DNA of 48,631 bases from DATGXB01 sp035298905 (GTDB taxonomy: Bacteria; Cyanobacteriota; Cyanobacteriia; Cyanobacteriales; Nostocaceae). Below are positions 25,392-34,161 of this stretch, piece after piece. The notes under the pieces were generated by a model. It was given only the letters and a program-made list of their open reading frames with translations. It made no database searches and was not told where the DNA came from. Where the stretch lies: assembly GCA_035298905.1 (NCBI GenBank), contig DATGXQ010000338.1, positions 1 through 48,631 on the forward strand, written 5' to 3'. A program made the translations under genes and the position numbers. The stretch's first letter is position 1, and each line of letters opens with the position of its first letter.

Positions 25392-26894
25392 TCAACAAAA
25401 CTCCCGCAATAAATCCATTGTTTGTCCCACCTTAACTAAAGAATTAGCACATAAAATCCCCGATGCAGCTACCGCAGGAACGCCGATTCCTGGTAATGTG
25501 CTGTCACCGACGCGATATAATCCTTTGATGGGTGTGTGGGTGCTGGGAAACATCCCTTTGCCGGCACTGATGGCGGGGCCGTAAGTTCCTTGATATCTTC
25601 TTAAATAATGGGCATGGGTGAGGGGTGTACCTATCAGTTCTAAGGTGACGCGGTTCTGTATATCTGGTATGATTCTCTCTAAGGCTCGATATAAATTTTG
25701 GGCTTTTTGTCGTTTTTTACTTTCGTACTCCTCGTTTCTTTCCCATCCTGCAAAGGGTTCGAGGGTATAAGCATGAACTACATGATGTCCTTCTGGCGCT
25801 AAACTTTGATCCCAAACTGTGGGAATGGAAATCATGCAAGTATTACCAGGGACGGTAATATCTAAACTAGAATCATGGACGACGACATGATGCCCTGTTA
25901 AGTTTTGTAAACCATCCGCCCGAATACCTAAGTGCAAATGCATAAAACTTTCGACGGCGGGGGTATTTAATGCTGCTTTGCGGTAACTGGCGGGTAAATG
26001 TTCTGGTTGCAGGAGTTTGGTGTAGGTGTCCCACAGACTGGCGTTAGAAATGACTACAGGCGCTTTGAGGATTTCCCCTGATTGTAATTTCACTCCGACG
26101 GCTTGCCCAGATTTGACTAAAATTTGCTCTACATGACAGCCTAAACGTAGTTTTCCACCCCAACGTTGCAAGCCTCTGACTAGGGCATCTACTATGGCTC
26201 TACTGCCACCTACAGGATATTCTACACCAGCTTGGGAACGTTCCCCCAACATAAAAGCTACTTCTGGGGCGATCGTCCCTTCGGCTTTTAAACCAGACAA
26301 TAGAAAGCATTCTAAATCTATCAACCGTCGCAACCAAGGATCTTTTACAGTAGCATCCATCACACTGCCAACAGAAGCCTGTACAATTGGCAAATAAACT
26401 GCCATTTTTGCTAAAGATGGTAGATAACGTTGCAGCAAAATGGGTAAAACTTGCCAGTCCGATCGCAGCGCTAAGGTAGGAATATCCTTCATGGCTGCGT
26501 AAAGTCCTAGCAAGCGTTTGGTAAACTCTGGGAACTCCCTAGCACCTTGAGGGCTGATTTTCTGCAATTCTTGGCGATAAAGTTCCAAATTGCCATAAGC
26601 TGCAAAGGAACCTTCAGGAAAATGGTAGTGTCCTAAAGGGTCATAAGGTATAACTTGTAAAGATTCTCCGAGAATATCCAGAACTTGTTTCAGAGGATTT
26701 AAACTGCGGGAATCAGCTAAACCACAATAAAAAGAAGGGCCAGAATCAAACTCAAAGCCGCGTCGTTTAAAGGTATGGGCTGCACCACCTGGTATAGTGT
26801 GACTTTCACATACTATTACCCGCTTCCCATAACGAGATAGTAACGCCGCAGCACATAACCCACCGATTCCACTACCAATTACTATGACATCCAT
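25392..26894 (-). CDS. Carotenoid isomerase/desaturase-family FAD oxidoreductase
   Basis: This 500-residue flavoprotein has an N-terminal dinucleotide-binding motif GSGIGG (7-12) with GGAAHTFKRRGFEFDSGPSF just after, and a C-terminal FAD segment (GLYRVGDSTLPGIGVPAVAASG). That is the layout of the CrtI/CRTISO/retinol-saturase family, which desaturate or isomerise polyenes. Its length equals that of cyanobacterial CrtH, but the diagnostic CrtH segments I remember differ, so I treat it as a CRTISO-like paralogue rather than CrtH. It is likely membrane-associated. It stands alone, divergent from the Mla-type ATPase across 111 bases. Confidence 0.8.
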   Translation of the reverse strand: MDVIVIGSGIGGLCAAALLSRYGKRVIVCESHTIPGGAAHTFKRRGFEFDSGPSFYCGLADSRSLNPLKQVLDILGESLQVIPYDPLGHYHFPEGSFAAYGNLELYRQELQKISPQGAREFPEFTKRLLGLYAAMKDIPTLALRSDWQVLPILLQRYLPSLAKMAVYLPIVQASVGSVMDATVKDPWLRRLIDLECFLLSGLKAEGTIAPEVAFMLGERSQAGVEYPVGGSRAIVDALVRGLQRWGGKLRLGCHVEQILVKSGQAVGVKLQSGEILKAPVVISNASLWDTYTKLLQPEHLPASYRKAALNTPAVESFMHLHLGIRADGLQNLTGHHVVVHDSSLDITVPGNTCMISIPTVWDQSLAPEGHHVVHAYTLEPFAGWERNEEYESKKRQKAQNLYRALERIIPDIQNRVTLELIGTPLTHAHYLRRYQGTYGPAISAGKGMFPSTHTPIKGLYRVGDSTLPGIGVPAVAASGILCANSLVKVGQTMDLLREFC

Positions 26895-26964
26895 TGTTTG
26901 TCCTTCGTCAGTTGTTTGTAATCAATAGTTTAAGCAGTTATGCCAAATAGATTATACAAGTCTT

Positions 26965-27000
26965 TTTCCCTGTTCCCCGTTCCCTGTTCCCTGTTCCCTT
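26965..27000. repeat. GTTCCCT short tandem repeat
   Basis: Units of CCCTGTT/TTCCCTG are tandemly repeated immediately before the Mla-type ATPase start, the same motif as at positions 15-50. It occupies the divergent promoter region shared with the FAD oxidoreductase gene. Confidence 0.7.
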
Positions 27001-27005
27001 GACCA

Positions 27006-27788
27006 ATGACTGAACCATTAATTGAATTAAAAGGCGTTTCTAAGTCCTTTGGCAAAAATAAGGTGTTAGATCATATAGATTTAACGATTAACCGAGGGGA
27101 AGCATTAGGAATTATCGGCCCTTCGGGAACTGGTAAATCAACGATTTTACGTGTGATAGCCGGGCTATTACAACCTGATGAGGGAGAAATTTATGTGCAG
27201 GGGGTAAGGCGAGAAGGTTTAATTGAGGATCATACTGATCCGGTGGGTATTGGGATGGTATTTCAACAAGCGGCGTTGTTTGATTCGTTGACGGTAGAGG
27301 AAAACGTCGGGTTTTTACTTTATCAAAATTCTAAATTAGGGCGATCGCGGATTCGGGATTTAGTCAACGAAAAGTTAGAAATGGTGGGTTTACCAGGTAT
27401 TGGTCATCTTTACCCATCGGAGTTATCTGGAGGGATGCGAAAGCGGGTCAGTTTTGCCCGTGCGATTATGTCTAACCCGGATAATCCCAAGGATAGCTCA
27501 GAAGTCCTATTATACGACGAACCAACCGCCGGACTAGATCCGATCGCCTCCACAGTAATAGAAGATTTAATCCGTAGCTTACAATGCACAAAGGGAGTCT
27601 GTAGCACTTATGCTATTGTTACTCACCAAGAGAGTACCATCCGGCGTACTGCTGACCAATTGGTATTTCTTTATCAAGGTAGAGTGCAATGGCAAGGAAA
27701 AGTGAGCGAAATAGATCACACAGACAACCCTTTAATTAGACAATTTATGAGTGGTAATGTCCATGGCCCGATCCAGGTAGCCGGTTAA
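27006..27788 (+). CDS. ABC transporter ATPase, MlaF/TGD3-like
   Basis: This 260-residue ATPase should energise a lipid-trafficking ABC system. Walker A is GPSGTGKST (38-46), the signature LSGGM is at 140-144, and Walker B with the D-loop is LLYDEP...GLDP (168-179). The spacing and sequence (FQQAALFDSLTVEENVGF, MRKRVSFARAIM) match MlaF and its plastid relative TGD3, which move phospholipids or galactolipid precursors between membranes. The next gene, 61 bases downstream, is an MCE-domain protein, supporting that role. The MlaE-type permease is not in this window and is probably encoded elsewhere, as is common in cyanobacteria. Confidence 0.88.
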   Translation: MTEPLIELKGVSKSFGKNKVLDHIDLTINRGEALGIIGPSGTGKSTILRVIAGLLQPDEGEIYVQGVRREGLIEDHTDPVGIGMVFQQAALFDSLTVEENVGFLLYQNSKLGRSRIRDLVNEKLEMVGLPGIGHLYPSELSGGMRKRVSFARAIMSNPDNPKDSSEVLLYDEPTAGLDPIASTVIEDLIRSLQCTKGVCSTYAIVTHQESTIRRTADQLVFLYQGRVQWQGKVSEIDHTDNPLIRQFMSGNVHGPIQVAG

Positions 27789-27849
27789 ATCAACAATACA
27801 GTGCTGAGTATTCTTAACTCAGAACTAAATTTTTGGGTAGAGGAAAAAA

Positions 27850-29292
27850 ATGCGAAGTCTCATTACAAACAGCTTCACGTCTGCGCGTACACTCAGAGAA
27901 GGCTCTGTCGGCTTGTTATTCCTGCTAGGATTAGGAGCATTTGGAGCAATATTACTGTGGTTAAATCGAATCACTCCCGGACGTAGTTCTTATAAAGCAG
28001 TGGTAGAATTTGCTAATGCAGGTGGAATGCAGAAAGGCTCGCCAGTACGCTTCCGGGGTGTGAAAGTAGGGACTATTACCAGAGTTCAACCTAAAGCTAA
28101 TGCTATAGATGTAGAAATCGAAATTGCTCCTGCTGATTTAGTAATTCCCCGTGACGTAGTCATCGAAGCTAATCAAAGTGGCTTAATTAGTGAAAGCATT
28201 ATTGATATTACCCCTAAAAGTAATTTAACCACTGGGGCAAAAATAGCCAAACCTTTAGATAAAGATTGTAATCCTAGTTTAATTATTTGTAATGGTTCGC
28301 GCCTTCCAGGTCAAATTGGTATTAGCGTTGATGAATTAATTCGCCAATCAACTAGTTTATCTGCCCAATACAGCAGTCAAAAATTCTATCAAAATGTCAA
28401 TAGAGTATTAGAAACTTCCTCCGATGCAGCCGTTAATGTCGCTGCCCTGAGCCGAGATTTACAAAGTTTAAGCAGAAGTTTCAAAGGGCAACTAGGAATT
28501 TTTTCTGGTACTGCTGTCACAATTCAACGAGCAACCAATCAACTGACTACAACCAGTGCTAAAACAGCAAATCAACTAAGTACAACCGCTAATGATTTTA
28601 GTGTCACTGCTAAACAGGCAAGTAGATTACTCAATAATTTAGATAGTTTGTTAATCACAAATCGTTCTTCCCTAGTTAGCACACTAAATAATATTTCCCA
28701 AACCAGTAACCAACTCAGGCAAACAGTCAGCAGCCTTTCTCCAGCAGTAAACCGTTTAACTCAAGGAGAAATACTCAGAAATTTAGAAACCCTTTCTGCT
28801 AATGCAGCTGAAGCATCAGCTAATTTAAAAGATGCTTCCAAAAGTTTAAATGATCCAAAAAATGCGGTTCTACTGCAACAAACTCTAGATTCAGCTAGAG
28901 TGACATTTGAAAATACACAAAAAATTACATCAGATTTAGATGAATTGACAGGTGATCCGAAATTCCGGCAAAATCTCCGTCAATTGGTCAATGGTCTGAG
29001 CAACTTGGTTTCTTCCACTAATGACATGCAGCAACAAGCACAGGTAGCTGCCACCTTAGACACCCTCAAAGCTTCCGTAGATCAACAAGATGCTGTCGTT
29101 CCTCCTGCTGCTCCTCCTCTACCCCGGCAACAAGCTTTAGTCGTAGAACCCGAACCCACACCCGCGCAGCCAGTAGAAGCTAACCCCGAACCAGCAGTCA
29201 CCCCCACAAAAGAAACTGATCAGGTCACATCTCAAGAAAAACTCTTGCAAAAATTGCGAGACTATGATAAGGAGCAGAAGCCAAGAGAGTAG
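27850..29292 (+). CDS. MCE-domain (MlaD/TGD2-like) lipid-binding protein
   Basis: This 480-residue protein has one N-terminal transmembrane helix (about 20-39), an MCE domain (about 45-122; GMQKGSPVRFRGVKVGTI), then long helices with repeated LSTTANDFS/LNNISQTSNQLR-like segments and a Pro-rich C-terminus (about 415-460). It is the periplasmic, substrate-binding partner of the adjacent ATPase in an Mla/TGD-like lipid transport system. A good ribosome site (AGAGGA, about 27839) precedes the ATG. The long coiled C-terminus is typical of cyanobacterial and plant homologues and may span the periplasm. The gene ends where an octamer satellite begins. Confidence 0.88.
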   Translation: MRSLITNSFTSARTLREGSVGLLFLLGLGAFGAILLWLNRITPGRSSYKAVVEFANAGGMQKGSPVRFRGVKVGTITRVQPKANAIDVEIEIAPADLVIPRDVVIEANQSGLISESIIDITPKSNLTTGAKIAKPLDKDCNPSLIICNGSRLPGQIGISVDELIRQSTSLSAQYSSQKFYQNVNRVLETSSDAAVNVAALSRDLQSLSRSFKGQLGIFSGTAVTIQRATNQLTTTSAKTANQLSTTANDFSVTAKQASRLLNNLDSLLITNRSSLVSTLNNISQTSNQLRQTVSSLSPAVNRLTQGEILRNLETLSANAAEASANLKDASKSLNDPKNAVLLQQTLDSARVTFENTQKITSDLDELTGDPKFRQNLRQLVNGLSNLVSSTNDMQQQAQVAATLDTLKASVDQQDAVVPPAAPPLPRQQALVVEPEPTPAQPVEANPEPAVTPTKETDQVTSQEKLLQKLRDYDKEQKPRE

Positions 29293-29300
29293 GGAAGATA

Positions 29301-29412
29301 GGGAGATAGGGAGATGGGGAGATGGGGAGATGGGGAGATAGGGAGATGGGGAGATAGGGAGATGGGGAGATGGGGAGATGGGGAGATAGGGAGATGGGGA
29401 GATGGGGAGATT
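29301..29412. repeat. GGGAGATR octamer satellite, 14 units
   Basis: Fourteen tandem 8-base units GGGAGATA/GGGAGATG fill 29301-29412, directly after the MCE gene. It is a typical Nostocales short tandem repeat. The Pro/Ser-rich minus-strand reading frame across it is an artefact of the repeat. Confidence 0.95.
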
Positions 29413-29445
29413 GATATTTACTCCTGTTCCCAATGCCCCATCCCC

Positions 29446-29486
29446 AATTTTTAATTTTTAATTTTTAATTTTTAATTTTTTAATTC
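29446..29486. repeat. AATTTTT heptamer repeat
   Basis: Five tandem AATTTTT units (one with an extra T) run into the end of the DUF3288 gene. On the minus strand they form an A-rich tract after its stop, so they cannot act as a U-tract for that gene; on the plus strand they could help end transcription from the mla-type operon. Confidence 0.75.
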
Positions 29487-29776
29487 CAGTCCTGCTCCTC
29501 TTTCTTGCCTCGACTTTTGTAAATGCCGCTTGTATCGTGAATTTGGCGGGTTTTGGCAAATAGTTCCTCTTCGGTCAAGCCCCAACGCTGTAAGGCTTGG
29601 TCTAAATCTTGCTGGATATCTCTAGCTCCTGGGAAGTTTCGATAGCGGATTCTGAGTCTGGCCAATTCTGCCAAATTATAGTCCGTTGCTTCTTGAGAGA
29701 GTAAAATATTAATTAAGGGGCGATCGCGGTTGTAGAGAGGATGTTGTTGTTCTTTACTGCCAGAAGACTCAGTCAT
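29480..29776 (-). CDS. DUF3288 family protein
   Basis: This 98-residue soluble protein matches the cyanobacterial DUF3288 family. It opens with KEQQHPLYNRDRPLINILL, continues with DYNLAELARLRIRYRNFPGARDIQQDL and closes with RWGLTEEELFAKTRQIH. Its function is unknown. It is strongly conserved and small, and here it is divergent from clpC across about 230 bases. The reading frame is intact and starts at an ATG with no strong Shine-Dalgarno. Confidence 0.9.
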   Translation of the reverse strand: MTESSGSKEQQHPLYNRDRPLINILLSQEATDYNLAELARLRIRYRNFPGARDIQQDLDQALQRWGLTEEELFAKTRQIHDTSGIYKSRGKKEEQDWN

Positions 29777-29827
29777 AGTTTATACTTTTACCAGGGTTAA
29801 TGTAAATCGTGATTTCAGGGCGATAAT

Positions 29828-29859
29828 CGTCATATTTTCAGCATATTCCAGATATGACG
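29828..29859. promoter_or_regulatory. Inverted repeat between DUF3288 and clpC genes
   Basis: CGTCATAT (29828-29835) and ATATGACG (29852-29859) form a perfect 8-base inverted repeat with 16 bases between, in the divergent promoter region of the DUF3288 and clpC genes. It could be a regulator site; it is not a CIRCE element. Confidence 0.3.
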
Positions 29860-30006
29860 GCAACCACACCCTGACTCATACGGGTCTCACTACTGTCATT
29901 CCAATTTAATAAAGATACATTGTACCTAAGAAAATACAAGAAACTTTAGATCAGGGTGAAATTTTAGATCACCCAAGTCCAAGCAGCAAGGGAGCAAGAA
30001 CCCGCT

Positions 30007-32454
30007 ATGTTTGAACACTTTACTTCCGAAGCCATTAGGGTAATTATGCTAGCTCAGGAGGAAGCACGCCGACTGGGACACAACTTTGTGGGAACAGAAC
30101 AAATTCTCCTGGGTCTAATGGGAGAAGGAACGGGAATTGCTGCTAAAGTGCTGGCTGAGTTGGGCGTTACCCTTAAAGATGCACGTCGGGAAGTCGAAAA
30201 AATAATTGGTCGGGGTTCTGGTTTTGTGCCACCAGAAATTCCTTTTACACCAAAAGTAAAAAACCTGTTTGAGCAATCTTTTCGAGAAGCTCATACTCTC
30301 GGACACAATTACATCAATACTGAACATCTACTGTTAGGTTTAACGGAAACTGGTGAGGGAGTCGCCGCTAAGGTACTACAGAATTTAGGAGTAGATTTAC
30401 GTAGTATTCGTACTGCTGTGATGCGTCGTTTAGGCGACGGTGCTTCTGTGAGTGTGGGTGGTGGTACTTCTGGACGAACCCAAACACTAGGAATTGAAGA
30501 GTACGGCAGAAATCTGACTAAATTAGCCAAGGAAGGTAAGCTTGACCCTGTAGTTGGTCGTCAAAAAGAAATTGAGCGCACTGTGCAAATTCTTGGTCGG
30601 CGCACCAAAAATAATCCTGTGTTGATTGGGGAACCAGGAGTAGGCAAAACAGCGATCGCGGAAGGTTTAGCACAACGGATTATCAACCAAGATGTGCCAG
30701 AAGTCTTACTCAACAAGCAAGTAATTAGCTTGGATATGGGCTTGCTGGTGGCGGGAACTCGCTTCCGTGGTGACTTTGAGGAACGCTTGAAGAAAGTTAT
30801 GGATGAGATTCGCTCAGTAGGCAATATCATCCTGGTGATTGATGAAATTCACACCTTAGTCGGTGCAGGTGGTACAGAAGGCGGTTTAGATGCAGCTAAT
30901 ATCATGAAACCAGCCTTAGCCAGAGGAGAACTGCAATGTATTGGTGCTACTACATTAGATGAATACCGCCAGCACATCGAGCGCGATGCGGCTTTAGAGA
31001 GACGTTTTCAGCCGATTTTAGTCGGTGAACCGAGTGTAGAAGAAACCATCCAAATTCTGCAAGGTTTACGCAGTGCTTATGAACAGCACCACAAAGTGAC
31101 AATTTCTGATACGGCGTTAGTAGCAGCAGCCCAGTTATCCGATCGTTATATTAGCGATCGCTTCCTTCCTGACAAAGCGATCGACTTGATAGATGAAGCC
31201 GGTTCTCGTGTGCGGTTACGTTACTCCCGCCTAACCACCAACAAAGAACTCAAACGCCAACTAGCAGAAGTCACCAAATCCAAAGAAGAAGCAGTCAGAA
31301 AGCAAGATTTTGGCAAAGCCAGCAAACTACGGGAAGAAGAAGTAGACCTGCAAAAACAGCTTTACGCCGAATTATCCACAGGTGAAGTTCACATTCCTGT
31401 CGTTGACGAAGAAGATATCGCCCAAATCGTCGCTTCTTGGACAGGAGTACCAGTTAATAAACTCACCGAATCCGAAGCAGAGTTACTTCTACATTTAGAA
31501 GACACCTTACACCAACGGCTAATTGGTCAAGAACAAGCCGTCAGCGCAGTTTCTCGCGCCATTCGTCGCGCCCGTGTGGGATTAAAGAGCGCAAATCGAC
31601 CGATCGCTAGTTTTATCTTCTCCGGCCCCACAGGAGTCGGGAAAACCGAACTAGCCAAAGCCCTAGCCTCCTACTTCTTCGGTTCAGAAGAAGCCATGAT
31701 TCGCTTAGACATGTCCGAATTCATGGAAAGTCACACAGTCTCTAAACTGATTGGTTCACCACCAGGTTATGTAGGCTACGATGAAGGCGGACAACTCACC
31801 GAAGCCGTACGCCGCAAACCTTACTCAGTCTTACTGTTCGACGAAATCGAAAAAGCACACCCCGACGTATTTAACGCCCTCCTGCAAATCCTCGATGACG
31901 GACACCTCACCGACTCCAAAGGTCGGAAAGTGGACTTCAAAAACACCTTAATTATCTTGACCTCAAACATCGGTTCTAAGGTAATTGAAAAAGGTGGAAG
32001 CAGCTTAGGTTTTGAATTTGACAACCAAGCAGACGCAAGTTATCAACGCATCCGTAACTTGGTAAATGAAGAACTCAAAGCTTACTTCCGTCCTGAGTTT
32101 CTCAACCGTGTAGATGAGATTATCGTCTTCACCCAACTCAACCGAGACGAAGTGAAGCGCATTTCTGACATTATGTTGCGCGAAGTTGCTAACCGTCTAC
32201 AGGAAAAAGGAATTACCCTAGAAGTCACCGAAAACTTCAAGGATTTAGTAGTCAGGGAAGGTTATAACCCCAGCTACGGCGCTAGACCCTTACGCCGAGC
32301 TATTACCCGCTTACTAGAAGACTCCTTAGCCGAAGCATTACTAGCTGGTGAAATTGCAGCAGGGGACAAGGCTATTGTAGATGTAGATGACGACCATCAA
32401 GTCAAAGTTAGTAAAGCAGAAACCCGTGAATTACTATTAGCCAACGCTGGCTAA
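30007..32454 (+). CDS. clpC: ClpC-type AAA+ protease chaperone (probable paralogue)
   Basis: This 815-residue Hsp100 protein unfolds substrates for the ClpP/ClpR protease. It has two N-terminal Clp repeats (1-145), AAA+ domain 1 (Walker A GEPGVGKT, 208-215), a UVR-type middle region (about 415-450), AAA+ domain 2 (Walker A GPTGVGKT, 540-547) and a ClpP-docking LGF at 667-669. All parts needed for protease work are present. The N-terminus (MFEHFTSEAIRVIML, IPFTPKVKNLFEQSF, GASVSVGGGTSGRT) differs from the canonical cyanobacterial ClpC1 I remember, so this may be a second ClpC. The ATG at 30007 has AGGGAG 13 bases upstream. Confidence 0.92.
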   Translation: MFEHFTSEAIRVIMLAQEEARRLGHNFVGTEQILLGLMGEGTGIAAKVLAELGVTLKDARREVEKIIGRGSGFVPPEIPFTPKVKNLFEQSFREAHTLGHNYINTEHLLLGLTETGEGVAAKVLQNLGVDLRSIRTAVMRRLGDGASVSVGGGTSGRTQTLGIEEYGRNLTKLAKEGKLDPVVGRQKEIERTVQILGRRTKNNPVLIGEPGVGKTAIAEGLAQRIINQDVPEVLLNKQVISLDMGLLVAGTRFRGDFEERLKKVMDEIRSVGNIILVIDEIHTLVGAGGTEGGLDAANIMKPALARGELQCIGATTLDEYRQHIERDAALERRFQPILVGEPSVEETIQILQGLRSAYEQHHKVTISDTALVAAAQLSDRYISDRFLPDKAIDLIDEAGSRVRLRYSRLTTNKELKRQLAEVTKSKEEAVRKQDFGKASKLREEEVDLQKQLYAELSTGEVHIPVVDEEDIAQIVASWTGVPVNKLTESEAELLLHLEDTLHQRLIGQEQAVSAVSRAIRRARVGLKSANRPIASFIFSGPTGVGKTELAKALASYFFGSEEAMIRLDMSEFMESHTVSKLIGSPPGYVGYDEGGQLTEAVRRKPYSVLLFDEIEKAHPDVFNALLQILDDGHLTDSKGRKVDFKNTLIILTSNIGSKVIEKGGSSLGFEFDNQADASYQRIRNLVNEELKAYFRPEFLNRVDEIIVFTQLNRDEVKRISDIMLREVANRLQEKGITLEVTENFKDLVVREGYNPSYGARPLRRAITRLLEDSLAEALLAGEIAAGDKAIVDVDDDHQVKVSKAETRELLLANAG

Positions 32455-32598
32455 TGTCGAAATTAAATCACTCAATACTCCCTCTTCTACCCGGAAACGG
32501 TACGAAGGGGGGGTATATTTTTAGGTAGTATTAAATTAAGCTAGTAGGGCGCGTTAGTAACAGCTACTCAAGCTCGAAATTAATAGAGGGATAAAAAT

Positions 32599-32916
32599 AT
32601 GACTGGAATAAAATCTAATCGAGTAGTACACAGAGGTAGATTATTCCCTGATATTCAGTGGACAGAACAACAAAAAACGCAGTACAGGAATGAATTAGAA
32701 AAACATTATCAACGCTGTAAAATTGTTTTTGAACGTTTACAGCCTGAATTAATTCAAACTCATCATAATTGGTTTATGGCAGTTGACGCAAACAGCGAAG
32801 ACTACTTTATTGAACAGGATGAAGAAATAGCTACTCAAAAATGTTTGCAAAAATATCCAAATGCTATACCCTTTATATTTGTGATTAATGAAACAGGGAT
32901 AGCAGGTAGAATATGA
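32599..32916 (+). CDS. DUF5678-like small protein
   Basis: This 105-residue soluble protein has a helical N-terminal half (QQKTQYRNELEKHYQRCKIVFERL) and a C-terminal part (NWFMAVDANSEDYFIEQDEEIATQKCLQKYP) that recalls DUF5678-type domains; the assignment is tentative. Its function is unknown. An AGAGGG ribosome site lies upstream of the ATG. Its stop overlaps the start of the next gene as ATGA, so the two are translationally coupled and probably act together with the retropepsin-like protein. Confidence 0.65.
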   Translation: MTGIKSNRVVHRGRLFPDIQWTEQQKTQYRNELEKHYQRCKIVFERLQPELIQTHHNWFMAVDANSEDYFIEQDEEIATQKCLQKYPNAIPFIFVINETGIAGRI

Positions 32917-33281
32917 TTGAAGGTAATTTTGGCAGTGATGGGGAGATTTTTTTTGAAATTGATTTAATTACTGCGGATGAGTTAGAATTACCTGTAACTG
33001 CGATGTTAGATACTGGATTTACAGAGTTACTTGCCATTAATTCCCAGGATATAGAATCATTAGGTTGGCATTTCTTGCGGGAAAGACCACTAAAAACAGC
33101 ACAAGGAATCAACATTTTTAGAATTTATTTAGGAAAAGTACGCATAGATGGAAGAGAGTTTGAAATTCCTGTTTATAGTGGGGAAGAAATAACAGAAGTT
33201 TTACTTGGTAGCCAGTGGTTAAAATTTATGCGGCTAGTTGCGGATATGTCCGCAGGAATCTTAACTTTAGAAATCAAGTAA
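32913..33281 (+). CDS. Retropepsin-like aspartyl protease
   Basis: This 122-residue protein has the aspartyl-protease motif in VTAMLDTGFTELL (D33-T-G35) and ends with a retropepsin-like LLGSQWLKFM segment. It is one lobe long, so it should act as a dimer. Such clan AA proteins are common in cyanobacteria in two-gene units with a small partner. It overlaps the upstream gene by four bases (ATGA). Proteolytic activity, and a partner-processing or toxin-antitoxin-like role, are inference. Confidence 0.78.
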   Translation: MIEGNFGSDGEIFFEIDLITADELELPVTAMLDTGFTELLAINSQDIESLGWHFLRERPLKTAQGINIFRIYLGKVRIDGREFEIPVYSGEEITEVLLGSQWLKFMRLVADMSAGILTLEIK

Positions 33282-33415
33282 ATCAGGGTTTAGAAATCAA
33301 TTATCAGCAATTCCTAATCTATTTTTTAGCTACTTTTATCTTCTCAACTTGCTTTAGTTTTGGTCTTTTTTATTGAAAAATTATTTGATTTGTCTTTACT
33401 AAATATCTCAATTTA

Positions 33416-34075
33416 TTAATCTGACTTCTGAAGAAATTGTACTAAATTTTTAGCTGATACTACATACACACCTCTAATTTTTTGATTTTGATTAATTTCT
33501 TCTAAATTGGCTTGAGTAAAACATATAATTGGTTGCACAAATTTTAATCCTTTCATCTCTTTTAATGCTGCGGCTTGTCCTAAAACTGCGTTTAATAAAT
33601 CTTTTTTATCACTAAACTCATGTACTTTTTTACCAAAGCGTCGTTTGAGAACTAAACCATCAAAAAAAACTCCGCCTTTATGACTTTTAGTATCTATGAC
33701 AAAGTAATTACCTTGAGGAGAAGATAAGAAAACATCTGCATCACCCCAATTTTTTAAGCGGATGTTATACTCAATTTTCCAACCTTTCTTTTCTAAAGTT
33801 TTTAAAATTTCGGCAACTTTTTCTTCACCAATAGCGCCTTGTGTGGCTTGATTTGCTCGCGTCAATAATTTTTGTCCTTCTTGGTAAAAGCCATATGCAC
33901 GTACCCAAAAACCAAGACAAATTAATATTTCTACTCCTGGAGGAAAAGGTAAAAAAGATGAAATTACCAAGGGAGCAACAGCTAATCCTCCGGCTTTAAT
34001 AAATTGCTCTGTGGCTGCATTTTGTCGCTCAACAGCCATTTTTCTGACGCTATCACCTGCTTGTGGCCTTTTCAT
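33416..34075 (-). CDS. NERD-domain protein with N-terminal membrane segment
   Basis: This 219-residue protein has a hydrophobic segment (about 29-58) and a NERD (nuclease-related) domain from about 80 to 200. GAIGEEKVAEIL is followed by a DADVFL core and YFVIDTKSHKG, with D112/D114 and D128-T-K130 matching the nuclease-like acidic and lysine positions. NERD domains are related to the restriction-endonuclease fold and are linked to DNA or RNA processing, but activity is rarely shown. It is a lone minus-strand gene upstream of the AI-2E transporter gene, with 86 bases between. Confidence 0.8.
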   Translation of the reverse strand: MKRPQAGDSVRKMAVERQNAATEQFIKAGGLAVAPLVISSFLPFPPGVEILICLGFWVRAYGFYQEGQKLLTRANQATQGAIGEEKVAEILKTLEKKGWKIEYNIRLKNWGDADVFLSSPQGNYFVIDTKSHKGGVFFDGLVLKRRFGKKVHEFSDKKDLLNAVLGQAAALKEMKGLKFVQPIICFTQANLEEINQNQKIRGVYVVSAKNLVQFLQKSD

Positions 34076-34161
34076 AAATGTATCAAGTTAATTTACTGTT
34101 AACATTTTCTCTCAATTCAGCAGATTTAGTCTTTTATATACAATTTTTTAAGTATTTATAT

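Noticed and set aside
25392..26894. Calling this gene crtH
   Set aside because: The length fits, but the N-terminal motif region differs from the CrtH sequence I recall.
29301..29412. CRISPR array
   Set aside because: It is a continuous octamer satellite without spacers.
29137..29433. Minus-strand Pro/Ser-rich frame
   Set aside because: It is a translation of the octamer satellite and the antisense of the MCE gene.
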